Positions 12,498 through 18,914 of a stretch of DNA of 43,877 bases are shown here, piece by piece (position 1 is the stretch's first letter; each line of letters opens with the position of its first letter). The DNA comes from a virus, in IMG/VR virus record IMGVR_UViG_3300022214_000010, positions 1-43,877 of that record. One strand, 5' to 3'. The notes below the pieces were generated by a model. The model was not told the origin of the DNA, searched no databases, and saw only the letters and a program-made list of their open reading frames with translations. The translations under genes were made by a program, and so were the position numbers.

Positions 12498-13198
12498 GGC
12501 GTGCAGTCATCCTCGCAGCTGCACTCGCCGCACGCCAGCGAGTCGGCCGCAATCTCGAAGCCGCAGCCGCGGCAAAAGTTCGGCTCCGTGATGGCGTACG
12601 GGCCGCCGCCCAGGTCGTAGGGCAGGTACAAGATGTGCACTGGGGCGCCGGACGCGGTGAACCGGAGCGCTTGCGGCGTGACCTTCGCGGTGGCCATCAG
12701 CAAGCGCAGGACGTCCTTGGAGCGCGCCGGCGAGCAGTGGGCACCCCAGGCGCAGATCACCAGCCCGTGGCTTGCGCGCACGTCCTGTGCAGCCTTCACG
12801 ATCGACGCATCGTTGTCCGGGCCGATCAGATCCTTGCCCGCCTTGAGCAGCTTCTTGACCTCCAGTGAGTTGGTTTCGGTCCAGGCGTATGCGTTGGTGA
12901 AGATCACGCCCCCAATGTCGTGCGGCGGCTTGGTGGCGAATTCCTTCCAGCGCCGCGCGCGGACGCACGCCCGCGTGAACGTCTGGTCCGAAGTCAATTC
13001 CCCGGGATTGGCTGGGTCGGGCCGGCCGGCCGTGCTCGGGTTGAGCAGCACGAAGTTCAGCAACGGGAGATTCGGCTCCCAGATTTCCTCGAGCCGGTAG
13101 CGGTAGTGCCCGCAGTCCGACCACCACGCCTTTCGCTTCGGCTTGAACATGCGGTCGAAGCTTTTGTTGACCATGCCTAGCCCCAGCTGCTCGCCCAT
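12494..13198 (-). CDS. DUF1643 protein with C-terminal zinc ribbon
   Basis: A 234-aa protein. Residues about 25-200 show the DUF1643 pattern: YRYRLEEIWEPNLPLLNFVL, LNPSTA, DQTFTRACVRARRW, GVIFTNAYAWTETN, VICAWGAH. The end adds CRGCGFEIAADSLACGECSC, a short zinc-ribbon-like Cys cluster that is not part of the basic domain. DUF1643 proteins are common in phages and plasmids and have no proven activity. The start ATG at 13198 follows GAGGCACTG, a modest site. It is coupled to the HNH-like gene by a GTGA overlap. The added Cys tail suggests a DNA- or RNA-bound form; this is inference. Confidence 0.82.
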   Translation of the reverse strand: MGEQLGLGMVNKSFDRMFKPKRKAWWSDCGHYRYRLEEIWEPNLPLLNFVLLNPSTAGRPDPANPGELTSDQTFTRACVRARRWKEFATKPPHDIGGVIFTNAYAWTETNSLEVKKLLKAGKDLIGPDNDASIVKAAQDVRASHGLVICAWGAHCSPARSKDVLRLLMATAKVTPQALRFTASGAPVHILYLPYDLGGGPYAITEPNFCRGCGFEIAADSLACGECSCEDDCTP

Positions 13199-13199
13199 G

Positions 13200-13457
13200 T
13201 CAGTGCCTCGCTTGTTTGTCTTGCGGATCTACCTCGCTAGCGACGAGGAGCATCTTGTTCAGCACATCGACGGTGCGCTCGTTGCCCAGCGCCGCTACGG
13301 ACAGGCCTACGAGCGTGCCGAACACGGATTGGAGGTAGGCCTGCGCTGCGATGGGCTCGGCATCGGCGATCGTCTCGGTGACGTAGCGCCCGAACTGCAG
13401 GGCCGCATCCATGCCAGCGGTGGCCATTTCGTTCGGGTCGTTGATGTTTACCTTCAC
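13200..13457 (-). CDS. 85-aa hypothetical protein
   Basis: The start is GTG at 13457 in a GTGA overlap with the Gp37/Gp68-like gene. The protein is small and helical (MATAGMDAALQFGRYVTETI, EPIAAQAYLQSVFGTLVGLS) and ends with NERTVDVLNKMLLVASEVD. One helix (FGTLVGLSVAAL) is fairly hydrophobic but short for a membrane span. No family is recognised. Tight coupling on its upstream side and a two-base gap to the next gene support it. Confidence 0.66.
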   Translation of the reverse strand: MKVNINDPNEMATAGMDAALQFGRYVTETIADAEPIAAQAYLQSVFGTLVGLSVAALGNERTVDVLNKMLLVASEVDPQDKQARH

Positions 13458-14263
13458 TCCGGGAAGTCCTGCACGCGCAGATCCTCGGGCCACTCGGCGG
13501 GGTCGGCGCCATGGCGATCCTTGAAGTGCTTGAGCATTGCCGGGTTGCATGGACTGGAGCCAAGTTGCTTCACGAACACAGGCACGCGCCCACGCTTGCA
13601 CTGCTCGATCGTGCTGCGCGCCCAGGCAAGATTGAATGGCCGCGCTACGACGCCGCCTTGCGAGGACTCGCCGCCGACGATGATCCAGTCCAGTTGATCT
13701 AGCGCGTACTTGTTGAACTTGGAATCAGCGCCTACGCACTTGATCTTCGACCAATCCACCGGCCCCAAAGCTGGCTCATAGCTCACGAAGCGCACAGCTG
13801 CCGGCGTGGCGAGCAGCTTCGGAATATCTCGGTCGGCCTCCTCCTGGTTCACCACGGACGCGCCAAGCCACACGTTCGGGTAGTCGCCGCCTGGGTGCAT
13901 CTTCGCCACGTTGCCGATGCGCTTGGTGAGCAGGAGCCAAGTCAGGTTCGGCGTCGCGCGGATCAGCGCCCACAGCCGATCACGCTGCGTCTGCTCGACC
14001 TCGTTGTCGAACACGTCGGCCATGCTCGCGCAGAACACCAGATGGCGTTTCCCGGTCGCGCCCGCGGCCTTGTTCCAGCGCAGCGGCTCGTTCCAGTGTT
14101 TGTCGCCGAAGTAGCGCCGCGGCGCGCCCTGACCCCATCCGTAGCCGAACCGCTTGGCGAGCTCGCGTGCGTAGCAGTTGTCGCACCCAGGCGAGACTTC
14201 CATGCAACCCCACCACGGATTGAACGTGCTATCGGTCCACGCGATGCCGGTTTTCTCAGACAC
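13454..14263 (-). CDS. Phage Gp37/Gp68-family protein (DUF5131, radical-SAM-like)
   Basis: A 269-aa protein beginning TGIAWTDSTFNPWWGC and SPGCDNCYA, which gives C20, C27 and C30, the cysteine cluster of the DUF5131 (Gp37/Gp68) family. Later marks are HLVFCASMADVFD, WLLLTKRIGN, NVWLGASVVNQEEAD, RFVSYEPALGPVD and WIIVGGESSQGG, in the order usual for this family. The fold is thought to be related to radical-SAM or TIM-barrel enzymes, but the reaction is unknown. The gene sits in many phages beside recombination genes. Length is normal. An ATG start is used, and the 3' end overlaps the next GTG. It may modify nucleic acid or a host factor; no direct evidence. Confidence 0.88.
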   Translation of the reverse strand: MSEKTGIAWTDSTFNPWWGCMEVSPGCDNCYARELAKRFGYGWGQGAPRRYFGDKHWNEPLRWNKAAGATGKRHLVFCASMADVFDNEVEQTQRDRLWALIRATPNLTWLLLTKRIGNVAKMHPGGDYPNVWLGASVVNQEEADRDIPKLLATPAAVRFVSYEPALGPVDWSKIKCVGADSKFNKYALDQLDWIIVGGESSQGGVVARPFNLAWARSTIEQCKRGRVPVFVKQLGSSPCNPAMLKHFKDRHGADPAEWPEDLRVQDFPE

Positions 14264-14274
14264 GGCGCGCGCGA

Positions 14275-15501
14275 CTACGCGGCATCGAATTTCTCCCGTG
14301 CCTCGGTGTACGCACTGTAGATCTTGCCGCGCTGCTCGTTGGACCAGCCGCGCTTGTTCTCGCGATCGGCGATCAGGTCCAGGGTTTCGGGATCCTTCGC
14401 GCCCTTGAGCTCGTCTATCACCTTCTGGGCATCTTCCTCGCTGGGCGCGGCGGGCTTGGCCGGAGCCGCCTGGAACCCTGGCTTGGGCTCTGCCGGTTTC
14501 TCGACGATTTTTGCGGCGGCTGGCGGCTTCGCGGCTGTGGGCTTGGCCTGGGCTGCTGTCTGCGGCTTGCCGGCGAATGCGTCGGGCACGGCGGGATCCG
14601 CGCCCACGTTCTTGAACGAGAGCACGCGCGCATTCCAGTCGCGCATGATCTGTTCGCGCTGCGGGCTGGCCGGGAGCGCTTGGATATGAGGAAGCAGCGC
14701 GTGTAGCTCGTCCTCGACCTCGGTGTCCGCGATCGTTTTCTCGATTGTGGCGGACGACATGGGTTTCGACTTCGCCGCGGTCGCTACTTTCGGGTCGCCC
14801 ACGACCTCGGCGTCGGTGACGTTGCGTGCGCGCGCCGCCAGATCCGCCGCAAGGCCATCAGTGCGCGTCATGACTTCGCCCTCGGCTTGGCGATCGCCGG
14901 GCTGCGGTGGCGTGACAACCCCACCGCCAGCATCGACGATGCGCTGCGCTTCGTCCTCATCGTAGATCCCGCTGAACCCGAAGGCGAGGCGCGCCGACTG
15001 GATTAGCGCCTTGTGCCGGTGCATACGCTTGGGGTGCGACTGCCACGGACCGTTGTAGCCGCCGCGTGGATCCTGATAAACCTCATCGAAGTGCTCGCGC
15101 ACCGTGACCGGATGCGTCCTGTTCTTGTGGTGCATCGTGCACTCGATCCACTGGAAGCCTTTCTTGCCACCGTGGGGCACGTCGAGCTCGGGCCCGTAGG
15201 TGAAGTCCAGGCCGTCGAAGTCCTTGTGGTCGTTGATGATGCGCGCCCAACCGTCCACGCTCACCACCGGGACCACGCCCTTGCGCTTGTCCTCGAACGC
15301 GAAGATTTCCTTGGTGAATGGATTCAGCCCGTACTGATCCGCCACCACCATGAGCGCGGCCATCTGCTCATTGGATACTTCTCCCTGCGACACCTTGAAA
15401 GCCGTCGCCTTCAAGATGCTCATGAGCCTGCCGGGCTCGATGCTGTAGCGATTGGCGAACTTCTCGACCAGGCTTTGGCGAACTGCCGGTGCGTTGTCCA
15501 T
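14275..15501 (-). CDS. bet: Bet/RecT-family single-strand annealing protein
   Basis: A 408-aa protein. Residues about 1-200 carry the Redbeta/RecT pattern: EQMAALMVVADQYGLNPFTK, EIFAFEDKRKGVVPVVSVDG, WARIINDHKDFDGLDF, ECTMHHKNRTHPVTV and HRHKALIQSARLAFGFSGIY. The rest (about 210-408) is an Ala/Pro/Lys-rich linker and a helical end, longer than the usual 260-residue protein. It anneals complementary single strands made by the partner exonuclease during phage recombination. The start at 15501 has GGAGGAG and overlaps the exonuclease stop as TAATG. The long tail may bind a single-strand-binding protein; no separate SSB gene is seen in the window. Confidence 0.9.
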   Translation of the reverse strand: MDNAPAVRQSLVEKFANRYSIEPGRLMSILKATAFKVSQGEVSNEQMAALMVVADQYGLNPFTKEIFAFEDKRKGVVPVVSVDGWARIINDHKDFDGLDFTYGPELDVPHGGKKGFQWIECTMHHKNRTHPVTVREHFDEVYQDPRGGYNGPWQSHPKRMHRHKALIQSARLAFGFSGIYDEDEAQRIVDAGGGVVTPPQPGDRQAEGEVMTRTDGLAADLAARARNVTDAEVVGDPKVATAAKSKPMSSATIEKTIADTEVEDELHALLPHIQALPASPQREQIMRDWNARVLSFKNVGADPAVPDAFAGKPQTAAQAKPTAAKPPAAAKIVEKPAEPKPGFQAAPAKPAAPSEEDAQKVIDELKGAKDPETLDLIADRENKRGWSNEQRGKIYSAYTEAREKFDAA

Positions 15502-16421
15502 TACTCCTCCTTTTTGGTGCGCGGCTTGACTAGGCGCGTTTCGATGTACTCGGTGGAATCTACCGTATAGCCGGCGCGCGCCACAAGCTTGCGCTGCCAC
15601 TTCCTGCCATCGGATAGCAAAGCGATTTCGGTGTTGCCCATCAGGTGGACGATATGGTTCTTGAGGCCATCCTCCAGTGTCGCGATCCGAAGGCGCTCGG
15701 CCTTCGCCTGCTCGAATGCCTTAGTCCAGTGTTCCAGATCCGGCCGGCTCTCGATGGTGCCCTGGATCTTCTTGAAGGCGCGGCCCAGCGCGTCGGACGT
15801 GGACCGGTGCTCCCAGTCGGGCTCTGGGAGCAAACCCTCCATGGCGCGCTTGTAGAACTCAAGCTCGATTTCCTGCAGCGCGTCGATCAGGCTGGCATTA
15901 CGCGGCACGACGAATTGCTGGTAGACGTTGCCGCCGTAGCACCGCACGACGTGGAACATCTGGATCAGGGGGTCGATCATCATGGCGTGCTGGCACTGCA
16001 GGATCACGCGCTCGGGCACCTGGTCGGTGCCTGGCGAACCCCACGATTCGAGAATCGGCGTCCCCGCGGCCTGGAATTTCTGCCCGGTGTTCTTCATTTC
16101 GAGCGCGAGCGCCGGGTTGCCCTCGATGCGCCGGTCAATGTTCACGGCGAGGAAAGGGTGCTTCTCGTGGACCATCGTATCTGGCTCGACGAGCTTGACC
16201 TTGTTCTTGCGCTCGTAGATGCGCGCCAGCACGCCCTCCATTTCGTTGCCGAACAAGATCTGATCGGCGTCCTCGAGAGATTTATCGGCCTCCATTTCTC
16301 CACGGATCCGCATGGCGACTTCCCACGCGGTGCGGTACGGATCCTTGCCGACGATCGCCGCGGCGTCGCTGCCGCCGATGCGCCTCGTACGCTCGGCCAG
16401 TTGTTTTGGTGTCAGGGCCAT
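15501..16421 (-). CDS. YqaJ-type 5'-3' exonuclease
   Basis: A 306-aa protein of normal length. RIGGSDAAAIVGKDPYRTAW opens the domain, E60/E62 lie in FGNEMEG, D96 in AVNIDRR and E108-M-K110 in ALEMKNTG. These match the acidic and Lys residues of the YqaJ (lambda-exonuclease-like PD-(D/E)XK) family. VILQCQHAMMI supplies the conserved Gln-His. The enzyme degrades one strand of double-stranded ends and hands 3' single strands to the Bet protein encoded next. GGGAGG precedes the ATG, and the stop overlaps the bet start as TAATG, ensuring paired synthesis. No key residue appears to be missing. Confidence 0.92.
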   Translation of the reverse strand: MALTPKQLAERTRRIGGSDAAAIVGKDPYRTAWEVAMRIRGEMEADKSLEDADQILFGNEMEGVLARIYERKNKVKLVEPDTMVHEKHPFLAVNIDRRIEGNPALALEMKNTGQKFQAAGTPILESWGSPGTDQVPERVILQCQHAMMIDPLIQMFHVVRCYGGNVYQQFVVPRNASLIDALQEIELEFYKRAMEGLLPEPDWEHRSTSDALGRAFKKIQGTIESRPDLEHWTKAFEQAKAERLRIATLEDGLKNHIVHLMGNTEIALLSDGRKWQRKLVARAGYTVDSTEYIETRLVKPRTKKEE

Positions 16422-16425
16422 CTAG

Positions 16426-16797
16426 TTACCTCCCTCGGTAAATGCTGCCCGGCTGCCCAGGCTCGTTGCTGCCGGTGCACGGGAGTTGATGGTCGGACGC
16501 CTTGGGGCATCGCTTATTTCCGCACTGCGGGCACACGATCATCTTGGTGGCAAGGGTCGGCCAGCCAGTCACCGAATCATTATGGCCCGCGAGACACTCG
16601 TGGCAATTCATGCAGTTGTCTGTTCCTTTCCGCAGGGGTGCGGTGCGCACCAAACCCGCGTCTAGCGCCTCGTTCCAACCCCTGTCGTCGATCAGCTTTC
16701 GCTTTTTCGACAGCTTGGCGAGTGGGCCCGTGATCAGAAACCGGATCAGCAGGAATCCGATCCCGACGCCCACCAGAAACGATACTAGCGATTCCAT
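16426..16797 (-). CDS. 123-aa membrane-anchored Cys-rich phage protein
   Basis: Residues 1-25 form a membrane span (LVSFLVGVGIGFLLIRFLI). A soluble part follows with CMNCHEC, then CPQCGNKRCPKASDHQLPC and TGSNEPGQPGSIY. The second half is a recurring motif in phage proteins found near recombination genes, and it binds a metal by appearance (four Cys plus His). The ATG at 16797 overlaps the previous stop as TGATG. Joining the motif to a membrane anchor is not the usual form as far as I recall. It stands immediately before the exonuclease gene. The role is unknown. Confidence 0.75.
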   Translation of the reverse strand: MESLVSFLVGVGIGFLLIRFLITGPLAKLSKKRKLIDDRGWNEALDAGLVRTAPLRKGTDNCMNCHECLAGHNDSVTGWPTLATKMIVCPQCGNKRCPKASDHQLPCTGSNEPGQPGSIYRGR

Positions 16798-17699
16798 CAC
16801 CCCTCCTTGCTCTGCTCGCTGGATGGCGCGGCGGCAAACCATTCGTTGATCAGGCGCTCCATTTCGACGGCTTCCATCTTGGCGTCTACGTAGCCGTTGA
16901 TGATGTACCCGCACCGCAGTTTGAGGCTTGATAGAACCTCCGGCACCTTCGCCGCGCCTGCGCGGAGAGCGGCGAGTTCGTCTTGCAGCTTGAATTTCTG
17001 TGCGCGAAGGTTCTGCACAGCTTCCTCCAGTTGTTCGCGCGTGGCGCTCTTGAGCAACAATGGCTCTAGCATCCCGGTTATTTCTATCTTCCCCGCCCCC
17101 TGCGCATTACCGGCTGCTGGCACGGAAGGCTGCGCCGCTGCATAGAGTGGCACAATTGCCGTGCCCGGCGGCATCGCCAAAGCTTTTGAGAGTGCGACGT
17201 TTGCACGCGACTCGCATGGCCCGGTATGGCATCCCGGCGCGATGAGGCAATAAGTTAACGGCTCGTGCCCCGGACTAGCGGGCTGCGCCGCTGCGGGCAG
17301 GGTAGCGGCAACTTGAGCAACTATTGCCCGCGCCTTCCATAGACCGTGCAGGTAGTACTGCTCATCACTGCGGCAAGCATTTGCTGCCTCGCTCAACACA
17401 CTGTCGATCTTCTCAGCGACCGCCCTCTCGCTCCCCGCGCTGGTGGGGGTGGCAGATGGGGTGAAGGCGGCGCGGATCATGTCGATGTCGGCTTGCTCAA
17501 GCTCCCAAGGCGTCGCTACTTCAGAACCCCCGGCATCGCACGCATCCTCAATCGTGATGTACGAGACACGACGGCTATAGCCTTGCCCAGGCGGAGACTT
17601 GAGCGCGTCCTCCACTTCATCGAGGAACTTCAGGAACTCGGTGCGTTGCTCTGCCTCCCTGCCTTCGTCGGGTGCAGCCATCTTGCGCGGATCGGTCAT
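16797..17699 (-). CDS. 300-aa mosaic phage protein of unknown function
   Basis: The start ATG at 17699 overlaps the previous stop as ATGA and has an AGGA site. The protein looks built from parts. An acidic N-terminus (FLKFLDEVEDALKSPP), a middle segment with EADIDMIRAAFTP-like helices, a segment ending in PPGTAIVPLYAAAQPS that recurs in many phage hypothetical proteins, and a C-terminal coiled coil (EQLEEAVQNLRAQKFKLQDE, LAALRAG) with a final helix. I know no activity. It may be a scaffold or regulator, and its place ahead of the exonuclease suggests early expression. Confidence 0.72.
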   Translation of the reverse strand: MTDPRKMAAPDEGREAEQRTEFLKFLDEVEDALKSPPGQGYSRRVSYITIEDACDAGGSEVATPWELEQADIDMIRAAFTPSATPTSAGSERAVAEKIDSVLSEAANACRSDEQYYLHGLWKARAIVAQVAATLPAAAQPASPGHEPLTYCLIAPGCHTGPCESRANVALSKALAMPPGTAIVPLYAAAQPSVPAAGNAQGAGKIEITGMLEPLLLKSATREQLEEAVQNLRAQKFKLQDELAALRAGAAKVPEVLSSLKLRCGYIINGYVDAKMEAVEMERLINEWFAAAPSSEQSKEG

Positions 17700-17860
17700 A
17701 GGTAGATCCTCATTGCTGCGAGTTTCCAAGCGATGACGACTGATCTAGCTTGGCCTATCACGTCGCCACCCGCGCCTTTGGTGTAGACGTACCAGCCATC
17801 GGCAAACAAACAGGAGACTGCTTTCGGGTATTTCTTTAGCACCCGCTGCTTCGGCGTCAT
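17696..17860 (-). CDS. 54-aa hypothetical phage protein
   Basis: The start is taken as ATG at 17860 because family-like proteins begin MTPKQRVLKKYP. A GTG at 17887 would add nine residues and overlap the zinc-ribbon gene. The sequence MTPKQRVLKKYPKAVSCLFA, DGWYVYTK and AWKLAAMRIYL resembles short phage proteins that seem to display an alpha/beta fold with a 'gene-position' pattern (helix, strand, helix). Function is not known. The stop overlaps the next start. No clear ribosome site is visible for either start. Confidence 0.6.
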   Translation of the reverse strand: MTPKQRVLKKYPKAVSCLFADGWYVYTKGAGGDVIGQARSVVIAWKLAAMRIYL

Positions 17861-17873
17861 CGCTGCGTGCGCT

Positions 17874-18047
17874 TTACTCTTTGGCACGGCGCCGTCTACG
17901 CGGTGTATTCCAGTACGGTGACTTGCAGGATGGGCAACGGACCGGCTTGCCGTTCTTTCGTGGGATCCAGCGATGGAGACAGCGGATGCACTTCCACTGC
18001 GGAAGCGCCCCGCTGTTCCGTGTTGCCTTGGGCTCAGCTCTCGGCAA
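17874..18047 (-). CDS. 57-aa zinc-ribbon mini-protein with TTG start
   Basis: Two CXXC pairs, WKCIRCLHRW and RCPSCKSPYW, separated by 15 residues with the basic link IPRKNGKPV, followed by a run of Arg (TPRRRRRAKE). This is a classic small zinc ribbon, and the pattern of Trp/Pro/Arg between the pairs is familiar in phage proteins at the head of early operons. No ATG or GTG fits. TTG at 18047 has a perfect GGAGG six bases upstream, so it is chosen. It is the first gene downstream of the promoter at 18102-18130. It could bind nucleic acid or RNA polymerase; this is inference. Confidence 0.65.
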   Translation of the reverse strand: MPRAEPKATRNSGALPQWKCIRCLHRWIPRKNGKPVRCPSCKSPYWNTPRRRRRAKE

Positions 18048-18101
18048 GCATCGCCTCCAGCTTCGCCAGCACGACTACTCCGTCCTTCATGACGGCGCGA
18101 A

Positions 18102-18130
18102 GTCTAAGGTGCCCTTATGGGGGTTGTCAA
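18102..18130 (-). promoter_or_regulatory. Probable promoter of the leftward recombination operon
   Basis: On the minus strand a perfect TTGACA (18130-18125) is followed after exactly 17 bases by TTAGAC (18107-18102), a weak -10. The predicted start near 18095 is about 48 bases ahead of the TTG start of the zinc-ribbon gene. All genes from 18047 down to 10835 run in the same direction with overlaps, so one promoter could serve them all. The weak -10 suggests need for an activator or a lower rate. Confidence 0.55.
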
Positions 18131-18150
18131 CAATCTTTTGCAGGACTAGG

Positions 18151-18621
18151 ATGCCGCCCATGCACATCACGATCCCACACGTCCCCGGCATACAGACCGG
18201 CGATCACATCATGCTGGCTGATCCCAGGACACGGTGGCGTCGTCTCGCAGATTTTTTCCTGATGCGTAAGTTCATCAGGCATTTCATCGTTGTTCGCATA
18301 GGTGACCGAGTGCTTTACGTGGAGGGGGCCAATGATCGTCGTTTGCGATTTGGATGGGACGCTAGCCGACAGCCGGCACCGGGAGCATCACTTGAAGAAG
18401 ACGCCCGCCGACTGGGACGCTTTTTTCAGCGCTTGCGAGCAGGATCTCCCGATCGAGCAAGTGCTGCGCCTGGTGCACAGCCTTTGGATGGCGGGCCATC
18501 GCATCGTAGTGGTGACAGGGCGCCCGGAGCGCCTGCGCTCGCAAACGACGATCTGGCTGGACGAGCACGGGATCCCGGCCGAGAAGCTTCTCATGCGGCC
18601 GAACGAAAGCCGCGTGCGTAG
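18151..18621 (+). CDS. 156-aa frame; N-terminal ~65 residues look real, C-terminal part overlaps the HAD gene
   Basis: The ATG at 18151 has AGGACTAGG upstream. The first 65 residues look like a normal small protein: ITIPHVPGIQTGDHIMLADP, RTRWRRLADFFLMRKFIRHF, IVVRIGDRVLYVEGA. From about residue 62 the frame runs under the HAD phosphatase gene for 290 bases, and its Pro/Arg/Ala composition there is that of a shadow. I think the gene once ended just before the HAD start and lost its stop, or that a short frameshift is present. The N-terminal part may bind a ligand, but no family is recognised. The end of the protein is therefore uncertain. Confidence 0.45.
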   Translation: MPPMHITIPHVPGIQTGDHIMLADPRTRWRRLADFFLMRKFIRHFIVVRIGDRVLYVEGANDRRLRFGWDASRQPAPGASLEEDARRLGRFFQRLRAGSPDRASAAPGAQPLDGGPSHRSGDRAPGAPALANDDLAGRARDPGREASHAAERKPRA

Positions 18622-18772
18622 CTGCGATTTCAAGCGCGCCCTCGTGCACGAGGCGGTGATGCGCAATCGCACTCCTTCGGACATTGTGCTTGCGCTGGAC
18701 AATAGCGAGGAAGATTGCGCCGCCTACAGGTCGCTTGGGATCCTGTCGCTGCACGTCGCGCTGCCGACCTAG
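18332..18772 (+). CDS. HAD-family phosphatase (polynucleotide 3'-phosphatase type)
   Basis: A 146-aa protein starting MIVVCDLDGTLADS, motif I DXDGT with D6 and D8. VVVTGRPERLRSQT gives motif II with T62, and IVLALDNSEEDCAAY carries the acidic motif III. Between them lies EHHLKKTPADWDAFFSA and HGIPAEKLLMRPN, as in the phosphatase half of T4-type polynucleotide kinase and its stand-alone phage relatives. It would remove a 3' phosphate from DNA or RNA, helping repair of ends. GGAGGG precedes the ATG. A frame of the upstream gene overlaps it by 290 bases. The strand is opposite to the flanking operons, so it forms its own short unit. Confidence 0.85.
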   Translation: MIVVCDLDGTLADSRHREHHLKKTPADWDAFFSACEQDLPIEQVLRLVHSLWMAGHRIVVVTGRPERLRSQTTIWLDEHGIPAEKLLMRPNESRVRSCDFKRALVHEAVMRNRTPSDIVLALDNSEEDCAAYRSLGILSLHVALPT

Positions 18773-18879
18773 CTAGGGCATACTGGCCACGATTTTTGAA
18801 GGAGGGCATGCCATGAAGACCTAGCCGATCCACCATTTCCGGGAACCAGCATTTTCGGAAAACCAAGAAAGCGCGAGTA

Positions 18880-18914
18880 GAGGCCCGGCCGGTAAAGCCG
18901 GGCCTCTTTCGTTT
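18880..18914. terminator. Terminator between converging units
   Basis: GAGGCCCGGC (18880-18889) pairs perfectly with GCCGGGCCTC (18897-18906) over 10 bp around CGGTAAA, followed on the plus strand by TTTCGTTTC. It ends the HAD unit, and since the hairpin is symmetric it may also slow the late transcript from the right, whose last stop codon begins nine bases away. The minus-strand T run is poor, so termination in that direction is less sure. Confidence 0.82.
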
